A stretch of DNA of 64,000 bases from Spirodela intermedia (lineage: Eukaryota; Streptophyta; Magnoliopsida; Alismatales; Araceae). A model generated the notes under the pieces. It was not told where the DNA came from, did no database searches, and was given only the letters and a program-made list of their open reading frames with translations. Positions 50,601 to 61,524 of the stretch are shown in pieces. The stretch is from the NCBI GenBank assembly GCA_902729315.2, contig LR746265.1, positions 1,902,892 to 1,966,891 on the forward strand, given 5' to 3'. Positions within the stretch are counted from its first letter, which is position 1, and each line of letters starts with the position of its first letter. A program made the position numbers and the translations under genes.

Positions 50601-53600
50601 ATGTAATCTTCTTTAATGATTCTCTTACTCTGTGTCGTGTAAAGATGAAAAAATGGGTTCTTCTTTCCTTGTGTTTTGTATTTATAAACAAGAAGACAAT
50701 TTGAAATGTTGTTCATGTCTGGTGTACATCTTGTAGTAACCCTCATGCCCTACCAAGAGTATGATCGATTGTTCCTATGTCACTAGTCTAATCTTTTTGT
50801 AATATTTGCTACGATGCCATCTGTGCTCATGTTGTAACCCAATAACATACTGTTTTCGGTCTCTACGATGAATTCGTTGTTCTTCATGCTTCGTGTGAAC
50901 AAAAAAAATCACAACGTTATTTAACATCATTCTTTTTACCAGGCTCTCCGAATGGTTTTAGAGAAGGAGTCATGGACCAAAATATCATCCGAGTCACTGC
51001 AAACTATTAGTTTGGCTGGCCTTGTGGGTGATGGTGCTCCTATAATTGCTCCTAATCCCCTCTCTGCTCCAGTTCATTCTAGGAGCACTTCTGATCAACA
51101 TACCAGTGTCCACCGAAAGAATGGATTTTCCCGTTGGCTTGAAATCCCGAATCCTTTTTTTACGAAAATGGCATCCAATTCAAAGGAATCCTTGAGTGTT
51201 CCCATCTTGACGAATGATTCGTCAAGCTCCTGTTTGAATGATGGAAATAGTCAAGCTATGAAAAACAGTAATTTGATCCAAGTCAATGAAAATAATTCCA
51301 CATTGGATGATGAAAACGAAGATCTGTTGGCCGACTTTATTGATGAGGACAGTCAGCTGCCAAGTCGAATATCTAAACCGGTGCACGTGAGGAACAGATC
51401 TGCAAGTTGGAAGGATGAGGAGATAAGTGCACAAACAGGATCATCGATTTGCCTTCTGAGGTAAGAGTTACAAAAGTTAGATCCCTGGATTCTTGAGTAT
51501 AGTTTTTGCATTTATTCGTATATCACATATTCTGATTCTCATGTGCATCAGGTTGATGGACAAGTATGCGAGACTCATGCAAAAGTTAGAAGTAGTCAAT
51601 ATTGAATTCTTCAAGGTTGGTGGCATTGGTTGGAGTGAAGATATGCTTCATAAGACTAATCTTTTCCTATCATTTTTTTGTGGAATGTCAATGCTTAGTC
51701 TTCCTTTCTCTCCAATTCTTTGTTTCTTATTATCAATTTTTTTTCAGGGGATTTGTCAGCTCTTTGGTGTTTTTTTCTATTTTATATATGAAACTTTTGG
51801 ACAGCTTGATATACATTCCGGTGCCAAAGTCGTAACTGATTCCTGTAAGGGTTCTGTATAACCGTTAAGACAATCCCCTTTTATGTTCAATTTGTTTTCC
51901 ATTGGTTTGTTGTTATGTCTGTATATGACTTTTTTTACCTTTTATATCCAGATCGCCTTAAACTTGCCTTGTCTAGAATAACACAAGACTATGATCAATG
52001 GACAAAACAACAACCTACAGCAAGTTCTCCCTCAAGTGCTTCATACGCAAAAATGGATGTGACACCAACAATTCCTGCTAGCACTATTTTTGGACATCCA
52101 CCTAATACTTCATTAGGACTCAAGGTAAACTGTATACCAGAGAAAGTTTATCAGTGTCTTGGTATTTTCTCATATTTTCATGTTTTGTTTTTTCTTGGAG
52201 TAAACATTATACGATATTTACACAATGGGTCAGGCTAGTCTGGAAGCCCAGCCTGCACCAGCTTTTCTGGGCCCGGGCAAAGGACAAAAGTCCGGAAAAT
52301 CTGGCCTTGCCTCGGCCTAAAAAAGCTTTGCTGGATCTCTGGAGTGGAAATCTAAGAGGTCTGACTGGTTACCAGCTCCCTCCTTTTGCCTGTCTGCTCA
52401 CCATATGGTAGCCCCTTGCTAAGGTCGTTAATCAGGTCAGCCCTGGGCTTGAGAAATTTTCGTATGTCCTGGTCTTGTTTCTCAGGCTTTTCTCCATGGA
52501 TACCAGAACTGTCAATGTGGCAAATGGCTGCTGTGTGGTGGGCTAATAGGGATCTGCAGGCCTGGGTTGTTGACACCCCTAGTATCCACACGGGAAGTGT
52601 CCAGCCTGGACTTTTACTAAGCCTAGCCAAGTGAAAATACGAAGTGAGAACGTTTCATGATTAGAATACGAAGTACATTTAGAATATAAGCACAAAAAAT
52701 TAGATTGAGAAGTTCAGATATTCCGGAGACTATGGCGGATGACATGACTGAGTGGCTAGTTTGCCTCATTTATTCCTTTTTGGGATGGAGATTGTAAATC
52801 CGTCCTCGTTCTGGTAGGTCAATGAAAGCAACTCTCAAAAGACTTTCAGATTTGATGGATTAAGATTAGGTCAATGCTGATTGCGTTTTAGATGGATATG
52901 TTGTGTTTTTGCCACGTTTTATTGAAGACTTGTTTTCTTTCCAGCCAGTGTATTCTCATGCAAGTGAAAATTTATTCTTTTCCAGCCAATGGTTTACAAT
53001 GGCTTTTCTGTTTCATTTGTGCCGGGAAAAATATGTCAAAGATGTGTCTTTCTGTTTTCTCCAGTGAAATTCTCTTAAACAGGAAGCTGGTGATGAAGTG
53101 GTCAGATGGTAGTTTACTGCCTTTGATGATTAGCTTTTTACTGCAGCTGTGGATGAAATGGAGAACTTAAAGCTGTGTTGGAGAGTGATGATGAGACTTG
53201 TCTGCCGTTATTTGGTCTAAAGAGTGTGGATGTCTGCCCTTTCTTTTTGACTTTATTCTTGTCATCTAGTATTGGTAGGACTAACTATTAACCCCGGATC
53301 ACTTGATGGGTTGTCTCTGATCTTTGGATTTTCAAGGGAAAGAACATTTCCTCTCGTATGGATCACTTGTGATTGACCAACTTAGTTATCATCTCTTGTG
53401 CGCTCATTGTAATTGTTTTTATGTTCTTTCAATATATTGATAGCTCACGCTTGACATTTATCTTTACAGTTGTATTTGTGCTGTCATAGGAAAGATGTGC
53501 GGCTGTGGAGAGTATAGCTCTTGTTGCTCGCGTTTTGCACAGATCTAAACCTCATCTACAGTCAATGCTTCTGCAAAATAATGCGGCTGTAATTGAAGAC

Positions 53601-56600
53601 TTCTTTGACAATTTGGTGTGTTTGCTTGATTCTTATGTCATTGTGCTTAAATGATTCCTAAGATTTTTCTTCACTTCAAAAGATTAGTTCTATTCCAATA
53701 GAATTCATCTTTCCTCTCTCATTTGTGCGTCGTATAATGGCATAATTCTTGGTTGCAGCTTTCCTTCAATTGAATATGATGTAAGGCATTTATATGATTT
53801 CTTTTCTAGGTGGATTCTGTTTCAGATCTCACAGAACACGCTCACAAGACAACTGCAAGGCTGTTTCTGCATATCAATGGGTTTGTATATCACATATGTA
53901 TTTCGTGGATGTTCGGATGCTTATTCATGTCCTTGCATTGTTTTTCTCTCTGGAAGAAAGATGTATTATTCTATGATTTATTGCTGGGTTACATTATCTA
54001 AGAAATCCTGGATTCTTGGTAGTTTTTCAAAAATTATGAGCTTCTTCTATTCTGTAGAGTTTTAATATAAGAAAACTATTGCTTTTTTGGGAACTTTAAA
54101 CATTTGATGCCAATTAAATTGTCCTCGACCTTGTAAGCACACGTTTATCACTCAATTTTTCCTCCAAACAGCAGAGTTATGCTGTATGAATTATAGCGTT
54201 CCTTAAGTGGAACTTGTACTAGATGGATGCCCTAAATTGGCATTAGTACCCTGTGAAAATTTGTGATTTGAAACTCAAATAAATTTTATGTAACTTCAAC
54301 GAATTCGAATAGGCCCAAAGTTTAGGAATTTAGAGATGTTGACATCTGGGACCGGTTTGAGGTTTGTAATCTCAGAACTTACAGCTTTAATTACACTAAT
54401 GCAATGTATTTTTTGATGCTGTGACAGTTTCACCGTTGCAAAACAAAATGAGGGGTATACTCGGTAATGGTCTATTGCAACTTCGATTGAAAGAGAAATA
54501 AGTGGTTAAGGAAATTTGGCTAATCAGGAGAGATAGGCTTAATTTCTCTTAGCCAGAGATGATGAAGGCGTCAGTGGTGGAGTTAGACGGCAAGGTGGCA
54601 TCAAACTTGGAGAAGATACAAAGTTTGCAGGATCACCCTTCCAGAACCCTAAAGGTGGTAAACCTAAAGATGCGTATGGAATTGGCTGGGAGCTCTGTAA
54701 ATGCTTGTGACCAACTTTGGTTGTCAACGATAGGATGGAAGATTGAATCCGTATGCCAGCATGATAATTGGAAGTCATTTTAAAGTTTTTAAAAGAGAGA
54801 AATAGGAATTTTTTCAGGAACGAGTTGCGAAAAAGTGAGTTGGGATGTTCTTTTCAGAGATTCATCACTCAGGATATTATGAGGGAGAATGGTAGAATGA
54901 TTTAGGATCTGTATTTTACTTTCAAGTTTCCCTACTCTAGGGGATAGTGCCAACTAAAATTCCTCGGAATGTCTGTGGGACTAAGATAGGGTCGTCCCTT
55001 TTTCCCCTAGTATACTGTCTTATTGGTGCATTCAAGTTTTACTCTGAGAGCCCATTCCAATCCCTTTCACCTCCTCACATTCACGCAAAATAAGGATATC
55101 AGGTACCGGCAATTCCAAGAGTTTTTTTATGCTTCAGGGGTAGGTCAAGTGTCAGTGGTGTCTCCTCTTTCCCGGGTTCATGATATTCAGAAAGAAAGAA
55201 GAATGCGTTTCCATTGCCTAAACGAAATGATCTGTGGGAGTGAATAGCAGTAGATTAATGTTTCTGAAATAGCAGCTGCTAGGACGCGGTCTTTCAGACA
55301 GTTACCACTGTAGAGGTAAATAACCCATAACTAACCCCTCTGATTAGTTGCTATTTCATAGTTATATTACTGACACTAGTATAAGCAATATGCTACTTTA
55401 CTTGCCATATGCACTGTGTTGTCATCTATGATACGGTTAGACAGTTGCTAGAACGGTTTAACGGGAAGACTTCAAAATTTTCTTCCCAAATAATAATTTT
55501 ATTCCCAGCTCATACAAGAGTTCTGTCAGTGAATGTCACCAGCTTTCCTGAATCCCTTTATTCTTATTAAAATCTACCGACATATTACGAACAGTGTTAA
55601 GCAGCTTATTGTTTTTAGATCTTATTCATTGTACAACGGTTTACTTGTGAAGAATCTTTTCAGGTATGCTGATAGGGTCGCTAATACAAAATGGGATGTG
55701 AAGGATCTTGGGATAGATCACAATGGGTATGCGCCCTAATGATTTCAGCATCGATCTTATTCTTAGTTTTAATATCCTTGGCAGTTTACTTGTTTTATGT
55801 CCTTTTATGCTCCTCGGGTGATACTCTTTCTCAGCCACAGGACGCGATATTATGTAAAAATGTGGACGGGATGAATAGGATTTTCTTTTCTAAATCTACC
55901 TGTTACCATGTACATTGTTGAGGCAAATTCATGGCCTCATGATTTTGAACGCTGGTTGGGAATTCGTGGATTGATAAATCGAACATTGATTTCGAATCAG
56001 CCATCTATAATCCGACGGCCTTGATTGAGATTGGCTGATAGAATTTGATCTTGAAAAGCTGGGCTGTGTCCATTACTTTGATTATATTTTCCCGTTTTTA
56101 AACTCTCCCTGATGCCGTTATCCTCTTTTAGGAAAGAGTTGAACTGTGTTGTTACTGAGAAGTGCATGCATGAAGGTGTGAATTCATTGCATATCGCCTA
56201 ACAATGAGACCAATGAATTAAACACTTTATCATTATTAATAGGTACGTTGACTTATTGCTCGGAGAATTCAAGCATTTCAAGACAAGGTTGGAGCATGGA
56301 AGCATTAACAAGGAGGTAAAAGCTTTCTGGTCAAAATTATTTTTTAAAAAACAAGTTGAGAGTTTACGGTCCAAACCTTCAGGTATAACATTGGGGTATA
56401 GTACTCATCTTACGGCCCAAGAGAGAAAAATAGAGTTGTTGGGTAGAGAGAGAGAGAGAGAGAGATGTGGGGTTTTTCCTTGCCACTGGCCATCCCCGTG
56501 TTGAATTTGAATTTTGAAACAGTAAAATATGATTGGTTCATATAGTTTTTTTGAATTGAACTCACAATTGATGTATTATCAGAATGGAGTTCATACAGAT

Positions 56601-57376
56601 GTTGAATCTCCCATTAGTATGTCGAGTTACAGTGACTAATTTTGATTCTTTTGGCATTGCAGATCCAAGATCGACTCCTAGAATATGGACTTGAAAATAT
56701 TGCGGAAGTTCTCGTCGAAGGTCTCTCACGTGTGAAGAGATGCAGTGACGAGGGACGGGCGCTGATGTCCTTGGATCTCCAGGTGAGTATACGTCCATTC
56801 AATCGCGAATTCGGGTTAAGAACCCTTTTCAATAAATTCTTTAAAAGGAAAAACCCAAGCAACACTGTCCCCTTTGTGTCAGGTTCTAATCAACGGTCTG
56901 CAACACTTCGCCTCTGCAAATGTGAGACAGAAGTTTCAGACTGTGGAAACCTTCATCAAGGTAGTCAGATCTTCTCTTGTGATTTTCGCTGTGCTTGCTG
57001 GTAGCGCAAACTTGTCTGATCATTCTACATATTCACAAGATTGTGCTACTGTTTCTAACGGTCAAAACCCCTGTGATTATGTGAACCTACCTTTTCATTA
57101 ACCACCCGTTCCTCTCTGTACGCATGAACAGGCATACTATCTTCCAGAAACAGAATACGTCTACTGGGCGCGTTCTCATCCCGTGAGCATCTGAGCCCCT
57201 CCTGTGGAGCTTCATTCCTGCGCCGGTTGATCTCTACGCTGACTGCTTGTCTTTGTTGTCTGTAGGAATACAGCAAGAGTCAAATTGTAGGGCTGGTCAA
57301 CCTCGTTTCCTCCGCGAAGAACTGGAAAAGGAAGACAAGGTTGGAGGTGTTGGAGAGGATCGAGTCCGGCACGTAG
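30739..57376 (+). CDS. VPS50: Syndetin / VPS50 homologue, EARP tethering complex subunit
   Basis: Twenty-five coding exons join in frame to 1077 residues: 30739-30831, 32595-32762, 33948-34022, 35756-35834, 36953-37017, 38843-38932, 39166-39255, 39365-39451, 39685-39768, 41977-42096, 43263-43291, 45522-45654, 47989-48564, 50943-51460, 51552-51615, 51748-51844, 51952-52124, 53490-53615, 53810-53880, 55664-55726, 56243-56315, 56663-56782, 56883-56960, 57132-57182 and 57266-57376. The N-terminus is MDLSKVGGKLLNSVRSARSL. The helical VPS50 N-terminal region follows (NFDPVKHILEHIPSEEADLQ, LVEEGNYFKAFQVLSEYLQ, VLDAYALIGDTSGLAEKIQ). A Ser-rich linker and a C-terminal DUF2451-type region (LINGLQHFASANV, AYYLPETEYVYWARSH-like) complete it. 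Metazoan syndetin joins VPS51-53 to recycle endosomal cargo. An in-frame ATG at 30625 is rejected because an acceptor-like AG at 30730 separates it from the start. Exon 11 has only 29 bases. Confidence 0.94.
44592..44648 (+). repeat. Long (TC)n microsatellite in VPS50 intron 11
   Basis: About 57 bases of uninterrupted TC repeats, the longest pure dinucleotide tract in the window. Apparent open frames on either strand through it are artefacts of the repeat. Confidence 0.92.
45946..46268 (-). repeat. 3' LTR of the copia element
   Basis: This 323-base terminal repeat pairs with 47251-47574. By eye the two differ at roughly 14-16 positions, including short indels. It opens TGTTGAGAATTG and closes GAGTTCAACA on the plus strand. 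Confidence 0.93.
46269..47250 (-). pseudogene. Copia reverse transcriptase / RNase H remnant
   Basis: The minus-strand sequence encodes the RT core (VDDIIITG, SLGRLKYFLRIEV, LIGRLIYLNHTRPD) and the end of RNase H (KLFCDNKSAIAIARNPVQHD, KHIEVDRYFIKEKVE, ADIFTKGL). Frameshifts and stops separate these blocks. The usual YVDD catalytic box reads CVDD. The left end of the coding remnant begins almost at the primer-binding site, so a large internal deletion removed everything upstream of RT. Confidence 0.92.
47251..47574 (-). repeat. 5' LTR of the copia element
   Basis: This 324-base repeat matches 45946-46268 and adjoins the primer-binding-like TGGTACCA on its inner side. Confidence 0.93.
52227..52632. 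mobile_element. Possible hAT-like non-autonomous element in VPS50 intron 17
   Basis: A GC-rich block of about 400 bases sits in an AT-rich intron. It contains GGGCCCGGGC and CGGCCTAAAAAAGC on one side and TTGACACCCCTAG on the other. The last is the complement of the CTAGGGGTGTCAA end seen in many plant hAT elements. The two outer ends share a loose inverted similarity (GGCTAG...CAGCCTG against its complement). No clean 8-base target duplication was found, so the boundaries and class are uncertain. Confidence 0.4.
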
Positions 57377-57581
57377 CATATGGCGCGCTGCCCATTCCAT
57401 GAGCGTGTATAGTCAGTCTTCTCCGGCCTTTTACTGTTCTCTTCCCCCCACCCCCACCACCCCCCCCACATAAATATACCTTCTTGCCCTTTTCTCCCGG
57501 CTGTATATTTGCCGTACCACTTTTGCACTGTATTATTGTTGTATGTTTCCCTACGCATATCCGAGAATCATGCAATTTTTT

Positions 57582-57587
57582 AATAAA
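57582..57587 (+). terminator. Polyadenylation signal of VPS50
   Basis: AATAAA lies 206 bases after the VPS50 stop codon and about 55 bases before the stop codon of the convergent PLATZ gene. Confidence 0.6.
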
Positions 57588-57640
57588 TATTTAGCTCGAT
57601 AAATTCTTAGTGTAGGTGTACGTATATATTGCTTGGTCGT

Positions 57641-58525
57641 CTAGGAACCCAGCGGGGCACGGTGGGGAATGCCCTTCCGCCGGCGGAGACTCGTCGGCGG
57701 CGCGAGCGGCCCCTTACTGCTCGCCGGCTCGCCAGCCTCTGCTTGCTTCACGCCGCTCGGCGCCTCCCGCGTGCCGTACCCTGCCGCGTCTCCCTCGTCG
57801 GTGCCCTCTGTACCCCGCGCGAAGCCGGCGTCCACGCCCCTCCTTACGCCCTCCAGCTGCATTGCATCGGGCGTCCACAATCGCACTGGTTTTCTTCTTC
57901 GAAGAAGAGAAAAGTTGAGGGAATGAACGAGAAGTGGGGTAAGTTGGGGGAGTCGGAACCTTGCAGCCGATGGAGCAGAAGCGGAAGGGGTCGAGGAGGG
58001 CGCGGGCGCAGATCTTGCACGCATGGGCGGCGGTGGCCTTAGAGCTCGCACCAGAGGTGGACGCCGCCGGGCCCTTGGGCTGCGGCCTCTCGTTGAGGAA
58101 GACCACACGAGCGCTGTTGATGACGTAGGTCTGCACGCCACTGATGTCCAGCGACTTCTGCACCTCCGAGACCCTCACCACGTCGTGGTAGGAGGACCGT
58201 CGTATCTTTACACCGACGCGCAACGCCCGGCAACGAGAAGAGGATAATGAGAGATGGGCACACAGCGCATCAAGATTATGATCGACTGGTGCGACATGAG
58301 AGAGAGAGGGAGAGAGGTGACGACCTGGATGACGCGATGGTCGTAGTGCCCGACGGCGCGGCAGGAGAAGCAGAAGGCGGAAGCGGCGGGGCAGTCGAGG
58401 CAGAACATGTTGCACTCGCCCCGCGCCGCGTCGCCGTGGGTGGTGCACGGGGAGAAGAACGGCGTCGCCAGAAGCGACTCCAGCCACTGCGGCACCAGCC
58501 CCTCCCCTACTCTCTTCCCCGTCAT
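57641..58525 (-). CDS. PLATZ family zinc-binding transcription factor
   Basis: Three exons on the minus strand, 58525-58325, 58205-57960 and 57856-57641, give 220 residues. The PLATZ domain covers about residues 11-110. It opens with [20 protein letters not shown] and carries the Cys/His cluster C27, H30, C38, C42, C45, C52, C55, H60 and H63. It continues with [20 protein letters not shown] and [20 protein letters not shown] second cysteine-rich patch follows ([20 protein letters not shown]). The C-terminus [14 protein letters not shown] matches the family's basic end. PLATZ proteins bind A/T-rich DNA and influence growth, endosperm and stress programmes. The exon 3 acceptor (ATGCAG) has a poor pyrimidine tract, but it restores the GCKLEGVRRG junction expected for the family. 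Codon usage is strongly GC-rich. Confidence 0.92.
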
Positions 58526-59302
58526 CCTCTCTCTCCTTCTACAGAAAATGCGAGCGGGCCGCAGGATGGATGCAGCGGGAGGAAGGCGATGTAGGAAGGT
58601 TGGAGAGAGGAAGACGCCGACAATAATCAGAGCCAGAATTATGCAACAGCACGTCAGTCGCCTGAGAGGATGGGGTGGGAGCAGGAAGATTGTGCTAGAG
58701 AGAGAGAGAGAGTTGGGGTGGGGTGTCGGCGGGAGTCGTCTTCGTTTCACCGGCGGAGGCTGGGGAAAGAGAGAGGTACTGAAGCGGAGCCTGAGAGGGG
58801 TACGACGGGATGAACTGAAGCGTCCAAGACAGCTCTCTCCACGTGCAGGTCGAGGCCCGGCGTGGCGCGTCCCCGGCAGTTGGATCTGCAACGGAGGATA
58901 ACGATCGTGGCAGTTGGAGATCCCGGGAGTTCCCTTTTGCCCGACTACCACCCAGCTAGTGTTCTCTCACTCAAACTATTTTATATTTTCTTTTGATTAT
59001 TTTAGCAACAAAAAATTCGAGCATAATTTAGAAAATTATAATCTCGTTGATTTTTGCATCTTTTGCGGATAATCGGATGGCGGCGCGAATGAAGTCCACA
59101 TCCGGACACCCATCAAATCCAGGCGCCACGTCCCACGGACTCTTGCAATCTACGAGTTTCAGATGGAAGTGAAAGGCGGCACCTGGGTTTTCCATTTGAG
59201 CTCAGATGTGACACGCGTTCCCCGCACGCGTCGACTGCTGGCGGCGTCTCCACCCTTTCTTAAGCGTCGAGCTTCCACTGTTGCCTTGGGGGGGAGAGAG
59301 AT
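58526..59302. other. Divergent intergenic region between PLATZ and the H2B variant
   Basis: The region holds the leader and promoter of PLATZ on the left, including a short GA tract near 58697-58712. A minus-strand TATAAAA-like sequence lies near 58980-58986, about 455 bases from the PLATZ ATG. On the right it carries the H2B promoter. A GCCACGTCC motif with an ACGT core near 59125 resembles an ABA-response element. This is suggestive only. No gene was found inside. Confidence 0.4.
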
Positions 59303-60193
59303 ATGGCTCCGAAGCGTTCGACCAGAGTGATGGGAGCTATGGTGAGGACGACGAGGAAGGTGGTGCATGAGACCATAGAGGTGTCCGTGGTAAAGGAGAA
59401 GGATGCTACCGCAGGCCGGAAAAAGGTAGTGGAGGTGAAGGTGCAGGATAAAACGGAGATGCCGCAGCACCAAGAAGAGGTCTTCGAAGGAGAAGGAGAA
59501 GCCGCCGTCAAGGAGAAACCCGCTGCCGGGGAGAAAGAGATGGAGGAGGTGGGAGTAGAAGAGAAGACGGAGCAGCGGCAACCACCCGATGTGGAGACAA
59601 TCAGCGGAGAACTAGCAGAGACCGCAGCGGCGCCGGAGGGGGAGAAACACGCTGTAGAGAAGAGCAGACAAAGAGAGGATGAGACCCAGCCAACGTTGGA
59701 ATCGGAGGAGCAGCCGCCGCAATTTGGGGAGGAACGGAAAAGCGTCGAAGAGGATGAGGAGGCAAAGAAGGAGAAGGTCGAAGGAGACATCAGAGCAGAA
59801 GAAACCGCCGGCGGAAAGGGGCGGGTGGAGACCAAGAGTGCGATGAGGAGAAGGAAGAGGAAGAGAGCCGGCGGAGACGTCGGCGGGTTCGGAGGGATGA
59901 GAGGGTACAAGAGGTACGTCTTCAGGGTGCTGAAGCAGGTGCATCCGGAGCTTCGCGTCTCCTCCATGGCGATGACGGTGCTGGACAGCCTGGTCAAGGA
60001 CATGTTCGAGAGGCTCGCCGGCGAGGCGTCGAGGCTCTCCAAATACTCCGGCAGGGCGACGCTGTCCACCAGGGAGATCCAGGCAGCGGTGCGGCTCGTC
60101 CTCCCGAGGGAGCTCGGCGAGCACGCCTTGGCGGAGGGCAACAAGGCCGTGGCCAACTTCATGACCGCCGCCGCCGACAAGGTCTCTTCGTAG
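59303..60193 (+). CDS. Histone H2B variant of the H2B.8 / H2B.S type with long charged N-terminal tail
   Basis: A single exon encodes 296 residues, about twice a canonical H2B. Residues 1-200 are a low-complexity tail rich in Glu and Lys, with an early VVHETIEVSVV motif and a basic patch MRRRKRKR at 181-188. The histone fold spans about 201-290 (YKRYVFRVLKQVHPELRVSS, MFERLAGEASRLSKYSGRAT, STREIQAAVRLVLPRELGEH). The C-terminus reads EGNKAVANF. Canonical plant H2B has the ubiquitinated Lys in AVTKF/AVTKY, and here that position is Asn285. These traits match the angiosperm-specific H2B.8 (Arabidopsis HTB8), reported to compact chromatin in sperm and dry seed through its disordered tail. Absence of introns is normal for H2B. 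I am sure of H2B and fairly sure of the subtype. Confidence 0.9.
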   Translation: MAPKRSTRVMGAMVRTTRKVVHETIEVSVVKEKDATAGRKKVVEVKVQDKTEMPQHQEEVFEGEGEAAVKEKPAAGEKEMEEVGVEEKTEQRQPPDVETISGELAETAAAPEGEKHAVEKSRQREDETQPTLESEEQPPQFGEERKSVEEDEEAKKEKVEGDIRAEETAGGKGRVETKSAMRRRKRKRAGGDVGGFGGMRGYKRYVFRVLKQVHPELRVSSMAMTVLDSLVKDMFERLAGEASRLSKYSGRATLSTREIQAAVRLVLPRELGEHALAEGNKAVANFMTAAADKVSS

Positions 60194-61144
60194 CTCAACT
60201 TCCTTCCTCTTTTCCCGGCTCTCTGTGTCTCCCATTTTGCCCCCCCTTCCCGTGCATAGCCTTACGGATGAGACGCGCCTTAGAAGGTTATTGACTTTCT
60301 CTCGTGCTAATTAATAGGATCATCGGATTAGGAAAAATGGGCCCAAATATTAGCCCAATTTGTGCCGAGGCAGGTACTTTTTCCATTGGGCTTCCCTTTC
60401 CGGGCCCAATAGTGGTCAACCGTGGTTGACCCACCGGGCCTCCTTGTTGGTCAGACTTGACGAGTCGGTGGGACTGGTTGTTGTCATGGAACAGAATCTG
60501 ATTCTGCTCCTCCAATCTCAGTCGGTGCCCAGCTGCTACCACAGTTCAGGCAGTCCAAAGCCAGGCGGCCTCGCACGCCGCCCCATCGTCACGGCCGGGG
60601 GGCTCATTATTTCCACGTGTCTCGTTCTTCGGTGGACACGGAAATGATTTATTTTCCCTCCCGAATAAATGCGCGCCGATTGGCTTCGTGGGCCCTCGAT
60701 TTCCAGTCCACTGGCTCCACTTGACTCTCCATTGATCAGCAGCCCATCTCGTAGGGCATCTCTTTGTAAATATTCTTGGGGATTGGGGCCCTCGATTGCT
60801 CCACCTCAGCGAGGCACGTGCGAACGAGGACTCTGTAGATCCCTCCGGCGATCGGACCGGTGCCTGCGGCTGCGGGAACCGCGAGGATCGGTAGTCGGGA
60901 GGTAATAGCGAGGAAGGCGGCGGGTCCATCCGTGCCGCCCACGTCATGATTTCTTCTTCTCGTTATAACCGGTTCCACCAGGAGTGGAGGGGCAGCAGCG
61001 AGTTTCCCCTGCAGCTGTTCTTCACTCTCCCGTTGCGCATAGAAGATTGCGGGCCCTCCTTCGAGGTAGCAAAGGTAAAAGCGGACTGCACCCAATCTTG
61101 GGGAGGTGGAAGAAGCGGAGGAAAGAGAAAGTAAGTAGATTGGT

Positions 61145-61175
<31 letters not shown>

Positions 61176-61251
61176 GGAGACAGATAGAGTGAGGATAAGG
61201 AAAGCTGCGATAGACGAGAGATGGAGAGAACAGCCCCACCGGGGAAGGAAT
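60194..61251. other. Intergenic region between the H2B variant and the CDK inhibitor
   Basis: It includes the H2B 3' UTR and the upstream region of the next gene. GGGCCCA/GGCCCA motifs cluster near 60340-60410. Several open frames on both strands lack any protein-family features. A GA/CAGA-rich tract lies at about 61146-61190. Confidence 0.45.
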
Positions 61252-61260
61252 GATATAAAG
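61252..61260 (+). promoter_or_regulatory. TATA box of the SIAMESE-RELATED-like gene
   Basis: GATATAAAG lies 265-273 bases upstream of the start codon and just before a pyrimidine-rich stretch, consistent with transcription starting near 61285. Confidence 0.5.
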
Positions 61261-61344
61261 AAGGGAACGGCAGGTTCATCACCAACAACCCTCCTCTCTC
61301 TCTACCCACCGTTCTCTCTTCTTTTGCTGTTCCACCCACTCAGT

Positions 61345-61347
<3 letters not shown>

Positions 61348-61378
<31 letters not shown>
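61348..61378 (+). repeat. (CT)n microsatellite in the leader of the CDK-inhibitor gene
   Basis: About 31 bases of CT repeats in the predicted 5' UTR, resembling the arrangement in the SEX4 leader. Confidence 0.85.
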
Positions 61379-61524
61379 CCCTACTCTTCTTTCGTTGTCG
61401 CAACTTCTCAATTCCCTTCTCTTGCACGCCTCATCCTTCTCCTGCACCTCCGTCTACGAGGCTGATCCTGGCGCAAAGCTTGCCTTCTCACTCGTCCGCC
61501 CTCGATCTCTCTTCGTCGTTGGAA

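Noticed and set aside
30739-57376. Initial thought of VPS54 for the large trafficking gene
   Set aside because: The N-terminal MDLSKVG block, the ADLQYFEKQ segment and the C-terminal LINGLQHFASANV/AYYLPETEY region match VPS50/syndetin instead.
57629-58042. Open frames on the plus strand over the PLATZ gene
   Set aside because: They are antisense shadows in GC-rich codons. The minus strand carries the conserved PLATZ domain with matching splice sites.
59260-60198. 312-codon open frame on the minus strand opposite the H2B variant
   Set aside because: It is a Ser-rich mirror of the GAG/AAG-rich H2B tail on the other strand. The plus strand has a clear histone fold.
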